This document shows, one piece after another, positions 43,501 through 55,349 of a stretch of 64,000 nucleotides of DNA. The notes beneath the pieces were generated by a model. It saw nothing but the letters and a program-made list of their open reading frames with translations. It had not been told where the DNA came from and ran no database searches. The position numbers were made by a program, and so were the translations under genes. Within the stretch, counting starts at the first letter, position 1. Each line of letters begins with the position of its first letter. The DNA comes from Scolanthus callimorphus (taxonomy: Eukaryota; Cnidaria; Anthozoa; Actiniaria; Edwardsiidae), in assembly GCA_033964015.1 (NCBI GenBank), contig CM066914.1, forward strand, positions 19,999,023 to 20,063,022. The letters run 5' to 3'.

Positions 43501-46500
43501 CCCTTTGGGAATAAAATCATAAAAGCGCAGTGGCCTGTTGTTGTACAGAACAAAGGGAACAAATGAACTTTCTTTTGCTCTGTTCTACCAACATGGCCAC
43601 CAGTGAGGTCACATGCAAACCAAGACTAATACACAGTAACTTTGTTGCATTTTCTTAAAAACTGATGCAGCTCTTCTTTAATTCCTCATCACAGACTTTT
43701 TAAAGAAGAAACTAGAAGACTATGCTAAAAAGCTTGGCAAAATCAATATTGTGAGGACTAAAGAGCGTGTTGGTTTGATCAAGGCCAGGGTAATAGGAGC
43801 TAATAATGCAGTGGGAGATGTGGTGGTGTTTTTAGATGCTCATTGTGAAGCAAACAAAGGCTGGCTGCCACCTTTACTTGAGAGAATTGCTCTTGATAGA
43901 CGGACAGCTGTGTGTCCTACAATAGATTTTATAGATCACAAGACATTTCAATATAAGCCCATGGATCCGTACATCAGAGGGACGTTTAACTGGAGATTTG
44001 ATTATAAAGAAAGGGCTGTCAAACCCGAAATTTTGGCAAAAAGAAAGGATCCCACCCAGGAAGTCAAGTAAGTTACCTTGCTATATTAGAGCAGATTTCA
44101 GATGACTGTCATAGATGACTGAGTAGATTGCAATTACTTTGTAATTACAGCTCCTATAGGTTACCTGCATATTTGGTAAACCATTAGAAATTTGGGGAGG
44201 GGGTGGTTTGTTTCAGGGATCAGGTTGTGCAATAATTTTTTTTCCAGAATTCGTATCATGTTTTGTACTAGCTTGGATATCTGAAAGAATTTTCTTTGGA
44301 AGGATTTTGGGGAATTGCCACCCACTTCCCCCCCCCCCCCCCCAATTTCTAATGGTCCACCCCTAATCACTTTGAGATTGGTTTCACTACAGTCATGAAG
44401 TTTGCCCTATACTACCAAAATCACTAAACCATCTAAAAGACACTACGAATGAACAATCAGTCTTTTATTTTGATTGATCATTTATCCCTTCTGGTCAATC
44501 CAAATGATCACATGACATTGCAATTGCAATAGTAAACAATCATGTCATGTATAGAGCGGATTTCAGATGACTGTTGTGAGTAATTCGCAATTACTTTGTA
44601 ATTACTCCTATAGGTTTTATTCAGAATTCGTGTAATTACTTTGAATTGGTTTCACTACAGTCATATGAAAACCGCTCTATAATAGGGAAACAATGAATTG
44701 TTTGGGTCTGCTCGTCAAAGCATGCAAGGCCTTCTGAGAAGTTGTTACATGCATGTATCACTACTTGGTTTACCTTAAGTGTCATGTAATGGACAGACAA
44801 ATTGTGGCTGCCTTTTCTTGTGACCCAGTATATTTATAACCATTTGTTATTTAACAGGTCACCTGTGATGGCTGGGGGACTGTTTGCAGTCAATAGAGAG
44901 TTCTTTAGTGAAATAGGCCAGTATGATCCTGGGATGTTTATCTGGGGAGGAGAGCAATATGAAATATCATTCAAAGTAAGTGCAACTATTACTTTTGTGT
45001 GACACAATGTTAAACAGGGTCAGGTTTTCTGGTGGCAAAGAAAATATTTCATTGCAGATAGTACCATATAAATGGGACAGTAACCATACTGTGACAGAAG
45101 CAAAGTGATGCAAGGTTCCCTGTACCCAGAATAGCCTGTGTAAACAAACTGTCTTTTATCCTGACAGTCCCTGGGTTCCCTATCCAAGAAAAGATGTTCC
45201 ATATCATAAACTGTGCTGTGATAACTTCCATGTGTTGGTTCCATATTTTTCACAGTCATTTCTACAAAATTTGCTCTACCCCTTTCTTATTCTGGGGGAC
45301 ACCTACAGATCCTAAAACAAGATTGTGCCATGGAGGACCTCTTGAAAGTTAATTTTGAACCTGTATGCAACCCAGTGTGGCTTTCTCATATAGGGGTGGC
45401 GAATGGTCCTTCAAAAAAACTGTTTTCTCGCGAAATTTTAGGCGGTCTCGAATTCTCGTATTTTTTAATTTGCCGTTCTCGGATCTTGGATTTTTTCTCA
45501 GGTCGTCTCGGATCTCGGATTTCCAGTTTGTTGTGTTTATATGGCGAATCTCAAATCGAGTTCTCGATCTCGGATTTTGAAAGCGGCGTTCTCGCGTTCT
45601 CGGAATTCTCGCATTGACCATTCGCCACCCCTTCATATGTTTGGTAGAGAAGTAAAGTCAACTCTCCAGGTTGTGCTGTATTTCAATGAATTACTGTTCT
45701 CACTGGCAATTCTCTCTTAAGTAAATTACTTGATATTTATCTTGAGGTTGCTGTGTAACACCCACGACACTTGGAAATTTCTATTCTATAAGTGATACTT
45801 CCAGTACTGTACTTTCATGATATTTAACTTCAGTTATGGCAATGTGGAGGCCAGCTAGAGAATATTCCATGTTCCAGAGTGGGGCATGTCTACCGCCACC
45901 ATGTACCTTACAGCTACCCCAAACATGATGCCACCATAGTCAACTTCAAGCGGGTTGCTGAAGTCTGGATGGATGAGTATAAAGAATGGCTGTATGATAA
46001 ACGTCCAGAGATCAAGAATGCTGATGCTGGTGACATAAGCGAAAGGATTGCTCTGCGTAAACGGCTCAAGTGTAAAAGCTTTAGGTGGTACCTTGAGAAT
46101 GTTGCTAATGACACAGTCAAAACAAAATATGAGCCACTTCGAGCTAATGGACATGTGAGTACAAACTTTTACCTATGATATTTGAAAATCAGAAAAAATA
46201 CAAAGTACATACATATACACTTTATTATTGTGTATGTATAGGATAGCACAAAGCAATATAAAAACAGCTTATACTGTTTTACATATTTGCTGTGTAATTC
46301 CAAAAGGAGAACTCAGGCAGTCGACAAGGTCCTGTGCAGTTTGAAGTGCTTTACCAGGGAATAGTCTGTGCTTGGGTTTAGGGAGATTTTTCCTGTGTAT
46401 ACTGTACTATTCAGTAAAGTGATTTGTGTTTCCTGTGCAACTGTATTGTAGGTTAAAAACCCTGGAAAGAACAAGTGTCTGGACACAATGGGAAGGAAGG

Positions 46501-49500
46501 ATGGGCATGTAGGACTGTCATCATGCCATGGCATGGGTGGAAATCAGGTAACCATGGCAACAAAGGCCTGATCAATTGAGTGCAGATTCTATTCCAAACT
46601 TTAATATTGATTTTGACTGTTGATAGCTAGACATATACTGTAGTGTTTTAATGGGCAATCACAAAAACAATTTGCACCCCCCTGTTGAGGACCTCTGGAA
46701 TTCCAGGGTGGGTAGTCAAAATGGAGCTCAGAATTCCAGGGTGGGTGCTCAAAATGGAGCTCAGAATTCCAGGGTGGGTGGTCAAAGTAGAGCTTGGAAC
46801 CCCAGGGTGGGCACCCTTAAAATACGAAATTTCCAGGATGGTCATGAAAACATCACTGGAATTCCAGGGTGGGTGGTTCAAATAAAAATTCAGTTTGGGT
46901 ATAGTTTGGGCATACTGGGGTTCTCGACAGGGGGGGGGGATTTTTTTTTTGCGACTAATAGTACTGACACAAGCACAACATTCCAAACTCATCCACGATT
47001 GGGAGTCCCTGGGGACCACTTTGGTCTGAAGGCTCCAATTGCTCCAATTCAACAGATTTTTAGTGTTGGACCCAATTGTTCATTTGAGATCGAAGCAAGG
47101 GCCCAACCAATCACAGCAACCAATCAAATGCTCAAACTGAAAAACGGCTTAACAAATTGACACTTTAAATCAGCTTTAACTTGGGTCCAAGTTGAGTTTC
47201 CCAAGATTGAGTCAAGAATGGGATTCTGCAGATATTTCCCTGTGACACTGTAGTCACTTGCAAGAGGAGAACCATCTATGTCATGTGACCACTCTCAACC
47301 AATGGAAATATGCCAACATTTAGCATTGTGCTTTATAATTAATTGTTATTATAGTGTAGCCTGCTCACAGGCATTAGAGAGAAATTTAAGGTAAAAAAAA
47401 GATGCCGACCATGCAAAGGCAAACTCTGGTTTCTTCGAACTTAAATTTCACTCTATTTTTGTCACCTAAAATTTCTCTAAAATTTATCTTTAACGCCTGT
47501 AAGCATGCTTATTATAGTGCATAGAAAAAGCTAGAAGATAACCCACTTCAAATATCGTACGAGAAAAGTGAACACGTGTTATAAAAAAATCTAGTTCTTC
47601 TGATTTCCCTTGAGTGTCTTTGAATTATTAGTTGTATTTGTGTACTTTTCTTTGTCTTTGGCAACGACAGAGAACAGCTGGTAATTATTTTCTTATTGAT
47701 AGTAAAATCTGCTAAACAGAGCAAGCATATTGGCAATTAAATTTATTTTCGTTTGTTTGTTATCGACATTTCAGTTTGCCAAGTGGTACATTTAAAGGCC
47801 GATCTCACTTTTATGTTGCTAGGTAGCTGCAAACTACATAAAATATGCTTTTTTAATTACTTGCTCTCAATAGAATTAAACTAACATTGATTCCCCTATA
47901 AACTGTTTTGTTATAAGTTTTTATGAGTTATAGTAAGACAAAGACAAGTTGGTCGACTTTGTCAACTTTGGGCAACTGATAAAAACTATTTTCACATTAC
48001 AGGGCAGAGCACCTTGAAAACAGAAAATCTACCAATTTACTGAGTGGATGACTCGTTTTGTCCGATGCCTTTTGAAATTCAAATCTTTAGAAAACTGGGA
48101 AGGGTCTATTCCAAAGAGAAATAACAATTACAACAATGTTTTGAAATTACTTTTGTTTTCATTTTACATCAAATTCTCTTGCGAGTTTCTTTAAAATATT
48201 ATATAGTTCTGCGTACAAAAGAACGTCGAACTTACATTTACTAATGGGAAACTGAAATACATAAACAACCGAGACACGTGTTGCACTACTGGTGTCGAGT
48301 GTGTAACATGCGCATTGATTTATTTTCTAGGAAAAGCACGATAGAAATAATAATTGTTATTTATATTTTATTGGGTACTTTTACTCTCAAAAACTAGTGC
48401 GAAGCTTCTAATGAATGCGTCTCGACTAAGGAAGAAACTAGTTCTATTCTCTTTCGCTTCGCTCAGGCGAATAGAAATTATTTCTAATTTATACAGTAAT
48501 GACTAACAACTGTATGAGGAGGATCGCACCTGTTGATAACAGGAATGTGCGATGTCAAGTGAACAGCCACTGTTAAGGAGTGGTATATAAGACAATAGCG
48601 ATTCCCAAAGGGAATTACATCAAAAACGTAACAACAAGAAATTCAAAACTGGTTATAATTGTAACAAACTTCTCTGTTTGTACCTGTGGCAGGGGTCGCA
48701 CATAATTTCCCACCAACTATGCGCCATAAGAAGTTCTAGTAAGTGTTTTGCTCCACCAATGATTGTGGTCGCACTAGCGCGAAATAGGTTTGAAGCATTT
48801 TTTGCTTTTTTGCATCTGTCTAGGGTTTTTATTTGATTGACAGCGAATTATATTGTTCCTACAAAACTTTGCCTAAAAAAACAGCCCAAACAAAACTTTA
48901 GGCGAGAGGCGCTCTAATATAATCTGCTATTTATTGCTTTTACTGGGAAGTTGTTCTCAAGATTCTCCGTGCGAATCAACACAGAGCCATTCTCTATCTC
49001 CATTTCATTTTGCTTGAGAAACATCGGTTGTGTTCAGTATCCAAATCGACAGAGTATAATCTCTTTGCTGGTCCTCAAACTGGTTTTACACATTGTTCCA
49101 TAGCTAAGTATAGGGTGCAGCGCACACGGTAGACACTGTAACAGCCAAGCATACTTAGCCGCAATATTCCTATATCCCCACTCTATATACCAGCCAGCTT
49201 CCACTGCTCTTAGAACTAGGTGTACACTGAACGCAAGACTGCATAAAAAGTAGATAGCAATTAGTGGTAGGGCGATACGTTGAAGATCTATTTCCCATTC
49301 ACTTACGGGGCACCATATAACGTCCCGTTTCCTTAGCCTTGTTACAACTACACCCACGGGCGTTGGTGGAAGGTGCCCTATGGTCCGGTTAACGTTCCTC
49401 TTGGGGCTAGGTAGGGGTACTGCCTCGTCAGCGCGCGTCATTTCCTCCTCGTTTTTCTTGTCCTCGTCCGAAGGCCACTCATCGTGGTCGTTAAGTTCTT

Positions 49501-52500
49501 GAGGCGTGGTGTGGTAGGCAGCGCCACAGTATGATATGAAAATCAATATGAGAGGTAAAAGCTGAAGAAAGAAGAACAAAGCGAGTGCGTAACCCTTGAG
49601 GATTCCTCCATATTGCATCTTGTTTCGTGACAGTGTTCAAAATAACCCGTCGCTGCTTTGAAAATCGAGGGACTCCAATCAGGAGGCCCCAAACCCAGGA
49701 GAGAAAAACAACAAGGCGGGAAATTTTCTTTGATAAACCTCGAATCCAGTTGGGCGTGGCTAATACCAGGCAACGATATATTGCGAGTGCCGTTAAGGTA
49801 TACACAACCGCCCCACTGCAACATGCTATCAATGTGCTCAGTGCTCTGCATAGTAAACTACCACTAGGAATTAGCGCCTCTAGATTTAGTTCCATGTAAA
49901 ACGCCAACGGGAAGCATAGAGTTAGTACCAACTCGGCCGCCGCTAGGTTGACTACAAGGCCGTGCGTTAGAGGCAGCCGACCACGGTGACGCGCTAGGAC
50001 GCGGCAAACTGCGATATTCGCAGCTAAGGAGACCAGTATGACTATAGCCATTAGGGTAGCTCGTATAACACGCGAAATGAATGGCTCGTTGATGGCGTTT
50101 TGGAATTGGAACATCCACGAACAATATGCAGTGGAGTTGTTTGCCATTTTAGCTTCTTTCGTGGATGACTTAATCCGAATCTGAAGAAGTTATGAGGGGT
50201 CAATACTCGATCGTTGGACGTTTCTAGGTAGAATACTTAGACAGGAGCTGCGTTCATTTGCCGTAGTTTTGATAAAACTGACGCTGTGCTCGATTATGAG
50301 TGTAAAGTGAAAGAGTCTATCAGAATTTCGCTGAAAGCCGACTTTTATTGTCAGCTCCGCCTTCTTAGTTCCTGTCATATTATATTACCTTAAATCACGA
50401 AAATCCTATCTGAAAAGATTATACAGTAGTTCTAAGAACTCTAATTGTTTCTAAATGGCTTCAGGTCAACTCGACATTAAATCAAACTATTCATGATCCT
50501 GATAGAAGATTTCTACCGGATAATTTATTTTGAACTGAAAAATCATTTTCTATCGTCTCCTTTTGCTTGTAAACCACATCCTTTCAGAATCGTTTCGCGT
50601 TTTTAGTAGTTACCGCAAACTTCAGCGTGGCTTTCCCCTTTTTGTTCAGTTTTATGATAATAGCCCTACAGAGAATGGACCTTTCTTCTGGTTTGCTCAA
50701 ATATGTGTGCATTTGAATGCCTGTGGAAAGTAACCACGCCTTCTGGTGCCCACTGGAATTCGACTTGCTATCTACTAAATCAAAATCTTGAAATTGCTAA
50801 ACCCTTGAAAAGCAAAAAGGTTTCTTTGGGGTAAAAAAAAAACGGACGGCGAGATGTTTTTTCATCACTACCGTTAGGTTAAAGCTTTCAGCAAGGAGGA
50901 GATAACATTCGGATATTTTGGGTGAAAAATCATGGATTTTGTCAAGGTGGCTGCTGTCAGGTTTACATTTTACTGTGTGTATTGTTCTCGACTGTTATTC
51001 CTTTTTTTTTTTTTTCATTAACACTCAACGACCGCACAGTGATAGAGTGGTTTTCATAAACTCATGCAATACACTTTAGCATTATTTACACTCTTGAATT
51101 TTCTGTTCTCTTTTGTTTAACTGCCACACTTCTTTGTTTCACGGGTTTATGAAAAACTCTCTAAATGATAAAGTGACTCTGATTCAGTCGCCTTCTAAGA
51201 CCAAGGTCAAACTAGAAAACAATACAATATTTTTTAGCTACTTTTTATTCAGATTTGAACTGTGGTTGGCGGCTAAACTTGCACGTAACATAGGTCCATT
51301 GGTTGTCTTGTAACTTGGAAACGGAAAAAAATATATTTCTGACCGCAGAAATGTTGTGGCTAATTGCATTTTATATGGAAATATGCTCGCTGCGTAATAT
51401 AACTTTTACAAAAAACGTTTTTGCCCCAAAAGCATGGCATTTACTCTCCCTCGCAGCCCGTTCTTTGTGTCGGTCACGCAACGCTTCCCTCCCATTTGGC
51501 ATTTGGCATTTGGCAATTTTGCTTGCCGTGTTTATGCTTCAGTGTTTGTAACTGAGTGAAAGCTACAAGAAAATGATCAATTTAAACTGACTAGTGTCTA
51601 GTTAGAAAACCTAACGGTTAAATTAGGCACTAGGCATTTCCTTACATATTTCCTTGCACATTTCCTTACACTGTGATCTTTGTCCTTTTTATTTTATCTA
51701 TACTTGAAAAACACAAATATATGTAGGATTAAGAAAGTAAAAATAAAATAAAAAAGTATCAATAAGAAAATGCGAAATAAATGTATTGTAACTGAAAAAT
51801 AGGAACTCTCATTTCCAAACCGGCCCCAATTACATACATTTATTGTGTAATAATAATAACAATTTAATACTTATTGGGCGCAAATTAACATATGCATATG
51901 ATCAAATGCGCCTTACAACGCTTTACATAATTATAATCATCCGAAAGAAGTGAAGCACAGTATAACAAAGTTCAACTCAGAATATGAACAGATGAACCAG
52001 TTTCGACCACGACCGGCCCAAACAGAAACAAAGCAGCGGCGTAGCCAGGAATTTCTGAAGGGGTGGGGGGGGGGCGGATAGTGAGAACATGGGGCGAAAA
52101 CTTGAAGGTGAGCATTCATTTTATAATCTGCTCAAATTTTCTCCAGCAAATACAGTACATGTATGGGAAAATTTCCGAGAAATGGGGGGGGCCGGCCCCC
52201 CCTGGACCCCCCCTGGCTACGCCCCTGCAAAGCTTCCCCTGTCCGGGCCGGAAGTCGATCCAGGAACATGGCGCCGTAGCACTGAGCCAACCGTGCTTCC
52301 CAGCTAAATGCCATGTTTATATTTGATAGGCATTCCAATACACGTACATCCGAGAGATCAGATTTGATGAGACATGTCTTGACGTACATGAGAGTTTTGT
52401 TGGCGCCAAAGTTTATTTCTTCGGTTGCCACGAGATGAAAGGAAATCAAGAATTCATGTACCGAGATGTAAGTAATATCTGTGTTTCCCGGTTACTGAAC

Positions 52501-53803
52501 TTGGACCAAGTTCAAACACTGCTCTATTATTTAAAGGGGCTCTCGCACGCTTGCTGGTCACTTCTCTGACAAGAAAATAGCTCAAATCGCAATCCAATTC
52601 CATCCTCTTGGTAACAGGTCAAAACAACCTAGAATTGCATTTGTCTAACCCTTGAAAGGTTTTTCTATTAATCTGGAGGATTATTTTGATTACTACGGGC
52701 AAATGTACATGTGTTTTCACGGTTACAATTTTACTTATTTTATGTCCATGGTGGACGACGAGCCCCTTTAAGGTGTTATGTCACAATTTTAGGATTACTC
52801 ATGCAGTCAAATTCACAAGAATAAGCAAGAAAATGTTCTAGGTTTTAGCTGCTAGATAAGTACAAATTTAGAGTATTTTCGTGTGTTAGCGAGCGGATGG
52901 AATTGCATTGCGAATTGGCGTTTTTGTTTCTTGAGCCGGCTTTTTCTAAGGGGAAATAAGAGGAGATGGAGACGGAAACGTAAGAGCTTACGTTTGTAAG
53001 TTATTGCTTGTCACATCTATGTATGGTTTATTACATTTCTCGTAAGACTCATCCGCAACCCCCCCCCCAAAAAAAGTAAATAAATAGATAAGTAATAATA
53101 ATAATAATTAACATTTAAAACAAATTATTTTGATTTTTCCTTTACTCAGACCTTAAGTTCCTCTTTTCCATGGACCATTGGTCCAATTTTAAACTCGTAA
53201 CAAAACCACTTTAAGATTATCACGATCGTGGTGTTATAAATCAATATTAACAGAATATAATAATAGCATAGCCCTGCCGAATGCACAAAAACAGTGGCCA
53301 TGACGTCATTCTCGTCCTCTGATTCTCCTCGCTCCTCTGACCCTGCAAGAGAGGCTCTAGTGAAAGCCACTGACGCATGTGTCTATGAAAATGACTTTTT
53401 TATAACCATAATTACCTATAAGAGCATATAAAACCCCCATAAACCAATTCCAAATTTGTCCAAAGAAGAGACTGCCGCCATCTTGAACCGCCATTTTGAA
53501 AATTACCCAGAAGACGCTGCGGAAAGGTTGTTGCTCACCCAACTTGGCCGCCATGCTGTTTAATTCCTAATCCCCACAGGATTGTAGAAAGAAAAAAAAG
53601 TTTTTATTTTTTCAATTCAACAGGACAAGCACATCTTCCACAAGGTTACCGGTCAGTGTATGTCCGTGAGTAACAACCAGGATTATCCAATCATGGAGCG
53701 GTGTGCAGACACCCCTGACCAAATATGGGAGTTACAACTATCAGATATGTCCTATGTCCCTGAACTGTACAGAAAGTTCCCAAAACTTAAAAAAGATGAC
53801 TAA
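40558..53803 (+). CDS. GALNT: Polypeptide N-acetylgalactosaminyltransferase (8 exons)
   Basis: Coding exons: 40558-40901, 42779-42945, 43695-44067, 44858-44975, 45834-46154, 46452-46547, 52330-52467, 53624-53803; all have GT-AG borders and matching phases, giving 578 aa. It is a Golgi type II membrane enzyme that starts mucin-type O-glycosylation (GalNAc from UDP-GalNAc to Ser/Thr). The start is the ATG at 40558; the in-frame codon at 40531 is GTG. Features: signal anchor at about 10-27 ([17 protein letters not shown]); stem; GT-A domain with [20 protein letters not shown]; the metal-binding DxH motif D218-A-H220 ([20 protein letters not shown]); [20 protein letters not shown]; and a ricin-B lectin domain at about 440-565 with [21 protein letters not shown] and [24 protein letters not shown] and [11 protein letters not shown] place it nearest GALNT10. 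Intron 6 (5.8 kb) carries an antisense GPCR; several introns hold MITEs. Poly(A) signal at 53910-53915. Confidence 0.96.
42019..42182. repeat. Degenerate CTGC/CTGT microsatellite
   Basis: A run of about 160 bases built from TGCC, TGTC, TCTG and CTCT tetramers with interruptions, in GALNT intron 1. Open frames across it are low-complexity and not coding. Confidence 0.9.
42217..42747. mobile_element. TGCGTTCAGA TIR element beside a splice acceptor
   Basis: GTGCGTTCAGATTCGGTGAA at the left is mirrored by CCGAGTCTGAACGCAC at the right, about 530 bp apart. It has no open frame. The right end is 31 bases from the acceptor of GALNT exon 2, so the polypyrimidine tract follows directly on the element. 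Confidence 0.7.
43151..43474. repeat. Tandem duplication of ~162 bp
   Basis: Two head-to-tail copies run from CATATTTCTTACATTAGACA to TGATGGTTCCA; the second starts at about 43313. They differ at only a handful of positions. They lie in GALNT intron 2, with no coding content. Confidence 0.95.
44087..44409. mobile_element. TA-flanked MITE split by a C-rich TIR insertion
   Basis: The outer element starts TAGAGCAGATTTCAGATGAC and ends CAGTCATGAAGTTTGCCCTA. At its centre (after CTCCTATAGG) lies a 190-base insert, about 44175-44360. The insert's ends, ACCATTAGAAATTTGGGG and CCCCAATTTCTAATGGT, are perfect inverted repeats, and it contains a C run at its right end. It lies in GALNT intron 3, 20 bases after the donor site. 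Confidence 0.85.
44552..44679. mobile_element. TA-flanked MITE copy (best-preserved)
   Basis: TAGAGCGGATTTCAGATGAC to GTCATATGAAAACCGCTCTA, 128 bp, with TA at each end and TIRs of about 22 bases. The interior reads GAGTAATTCGCAATTACTTTG and TTTTATTCAGAATTCGTGTA in order. I used it as the reference for the family. It lies in GALNT intron 3. Confidence 0.92.
45391..45633. mobile_element. GGGGTGGCGAATGGTC TIR element
   Basis: AGGGGTGGCGAATGGTC is mirrored by GACCATTCGCCACCCCT; the interior repeats TCTCGGAT/TTCTCG units. It is 243 bp, non-coding and in GALNT intron 4. Confidence 0.88.
46660..46935. repeat. GAATTCCAGGGTGGGTGGTC tandem array with inverted ends
   Basis: About five units of CAGAATTCCAGGGTGGGTGG plus TCAAAATGGAGCT (about 34 bases) are bracketed by CACCCCCCTGTTGAGGACC at the left and GGGTTCTCGACAGGGGGGG at the right. 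That suggests a TIR element whose interior has expanded. It lies in GALNT intron 6. The 169-codon open frame through it is repeat-derived. Confidence 0.75.
47346..47519. mobile_element. TIR element with 11-bp flanking direct repeats
   Basis: The element (about 47357-47508) begins TAGCCTGCTCACAGGCATTA and ends ACGCCTGTAAGCATGC, inverted with some mismatches through AGAGAGAAATTTA. TTATTATAGTG occurs immediately outside each end (47346-47356 and 47509-47519), as expected for a target-site duplication. It lies in GALNT intron 6. Confidence 0.75.
49034..50147 (-). pseudogene. Rhodopsin-like GPCR, intronless, frame broken in ECL2
   Basis: It lies antisense inside GALNT intron 6. The first part (50147 to about 49640) encodes an N-terminus with Asn-glycosylation sites, TM1 (29-52), TM2 (62-86, [13 protein letters not shown]), TM3 with the usual extracellular Cys (C100) and [14 protein letters not shown], where YRC replaces DRY, and TM4 ([18 protein letters not shown]). 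The second part (49618 to 49034) is in another frame and encodes TM5 ([20 protein letters not shown]), a long acidic intracellular loop 3, TM6, and TM7 with HPILSYG in place of NPxxY. Joining needs one extra base or two missing bases around 49590-49680. The third frame there supplies CHETRC, which could give the missing loop-2 Cys. It is either a young pseudogene or an assembly error. The ligand is unknown. Cnidarian genomes hold many such single-exon receptors. Confidence 0.78.
52035..52226. mobile_element. GGCGTAGCCAGG TIR element
   Basis: GCGGCGTAGCCAGGAATTTC is mirrored by CCTGGCTACGCCCCTGC. The interior has AACATGGGGCGAAAACTT, CTCCAGCAAATACAGTA, TGTATGGGAAAATTTCC and G runs, shared with 28633 and 61849. 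It lies in GALNT intron 6, about 100 bases before exon 7. Just downstream, 52228-52305 carries a tRNA-like segment on the minus strand (GTTGGCTCAGTGCTACGGCG, GGATCGACTTCC). Confidence 0.8.
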
Positions 53804-53909
53804 ACAATATATTTTCGAATCCATAGTTCGAATATTTTTAAAAGTAGATTCATGATCTTCTTAAGTCATTACACTGTTAATTTGATAATAATAAAACTAA
53901 ATTATTAGC

Positions 53910-53915
53910 AATAAA
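53910..53915 (+). terminator. Poly(A) signal of GALNT
   Basis: AATAAA 107 bases after the GALNT stop codon, in the sequence TAGCAATAAATATTGAC, followed by a T-rich stretch. An AATAAAA occurs slightly earlier. Confidence 0.6.
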
Positions 53916-54009
53916 TATTGACTTTCTTTCTTTTATGCGCCTTGCTCATCACATGTATAGTCATACGACTATAAAGGATGGTAAAAATTATATATTGCTG
54001 ACCTAATGG

Positions 54010-54249
54010 TTAAAGAGTCCATGTCAGCAACTCCTTTGTTATTGTTTTCGTTTGATATAAAAAGATTAGAAGATGAATTACGTGTAGAAATCTCTTAATA
54101 GACATCTAAAAACATTTTTTCATATATTTGATTTACCAAATTTAATAGATTGCTCTAAATCTATATTCTCTAAATCAGCCGATGGAAATGGATGCTTTCT
54201 CCGACTTGGTATGTTGCTAATTCTGAAAAAATGGCGGCTGACACAGCCT
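54010..54249. mobile_element. GTCAGCC-TIR MITE, copy 2
   Basis: TTAAAGAGTCCATGTCAGC at the left is mirrored by GGCGGCTGACACAGCCTAA at the right. The interior matches 10855-11087 (CTCCTTTGTTATTGTTTTCG, GCCGATGGAAATGGATG, TTGGTATGTTGCTA). It lies just beyond the GALNT 3' end. Confidence 0.85.
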
Positions 54250-54868
54250 AAATCAATAAATAAATAAACTCTTAGTAAAGGCACAAGCAGGGCCTACATT
54301 GCGACCATATGATCGCCAATGGCGACTAGATTTAGAGTCTGGCGAGCAAATATTTCAATCTAGTCGCCAATTTGCGACTTTCCTTTACCAGTCTGTAGGT
54401 TTTTAAAAATACCCTTCTCGACAAAATTAGCTGTTAACAGCATTAATTTTGGAGAAAAAGATGGCGACCAGATTTCTAGTATGGAGACCAAACTTCACCT
54501 TTTTGGGGCAGGAATTGTTTATTTAGGGGCCAATAGCACTTTTCGACAAAGGTGTCGAGCCCTGCAATGGTTTGTGCACTCTGGAGACTGTATCTCAAAA
54601 CGTATGTTTGTTTTCGTTTTGATAACTGTTTTTACATCTTGTTTATTTATTTACTGATATTTCTAGCTTGTGTGTCCTTATTCATTAGATGTTTTTAATG
54701 CAATTTCGAGCAAGAGTTCTTTTTTACACACATAGAAATGCTTGGATTTTGCGAACGTGACCGAAAATCATACTTTAAATAAAGAACGGTTGTCTGATTT
54801 ATTTTTTACGCACATGGAAGTATGTGGATTAAACTGAAACGAGTTGTGAACGTGACAAAAATAAACAT

Positions 54869-55236
54869 CTTAATATAGGAAATTAACAATACCCCTTGAC
54901 AACGCGACGAAAATTAACTTTACACTAAATCAACGCGATTTTTTCAAAATTTAGGTTTATATGCATTTAATTACCGCGATTTTTCAAAAAGTTATGGTTA
55001 CATGCATTTAATTAACGCGAATTTTTCAATAACCCTCTTACTTTGACTTGACTAGTACATTTATTTCGGATCGATTTTTTATATTGAATAGTAAAGATAG
55101 ATAAGTTTTTGTAATAAAATTAAGGTGCTTCAAATTAACAGTGTTGTAAAATAACGTGCATTAAATTGACATCGACATTAATTAACGTACATTAAATTAG
55201 CGCGAATAAAGTACATTGTTAATTTCTATATTAAGG
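54869..55236. mobile_element. CTTAATATAG TIR element
   Basis: CTTAATATAGGAAATTAACA at the left is mirrored by TGTTAATTTCTATATTAAGG at the right. The interior repeats TGCATTTAATTA(A/C)CGCGA and related words. It is about 368 bp and non-coding. Confidence 0.8.
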
Positions 55237-55349
55237 TAAATCATAATATATAAATTATATTTCGCCTCCAGAGTTCAGCCGAAGATACCTGCTCTGAAAA
55301 AAACTATCGCGCGTTTTGGTGCATAATTGAATTGACGAGACTCGTTTCC

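Noticed and set aside
46651..47160. 169-codon open frame
   Set aside because: It runs through the CCAGGGTGGGTGGTC tandem repeat and an intron of GALNT; no coding features.
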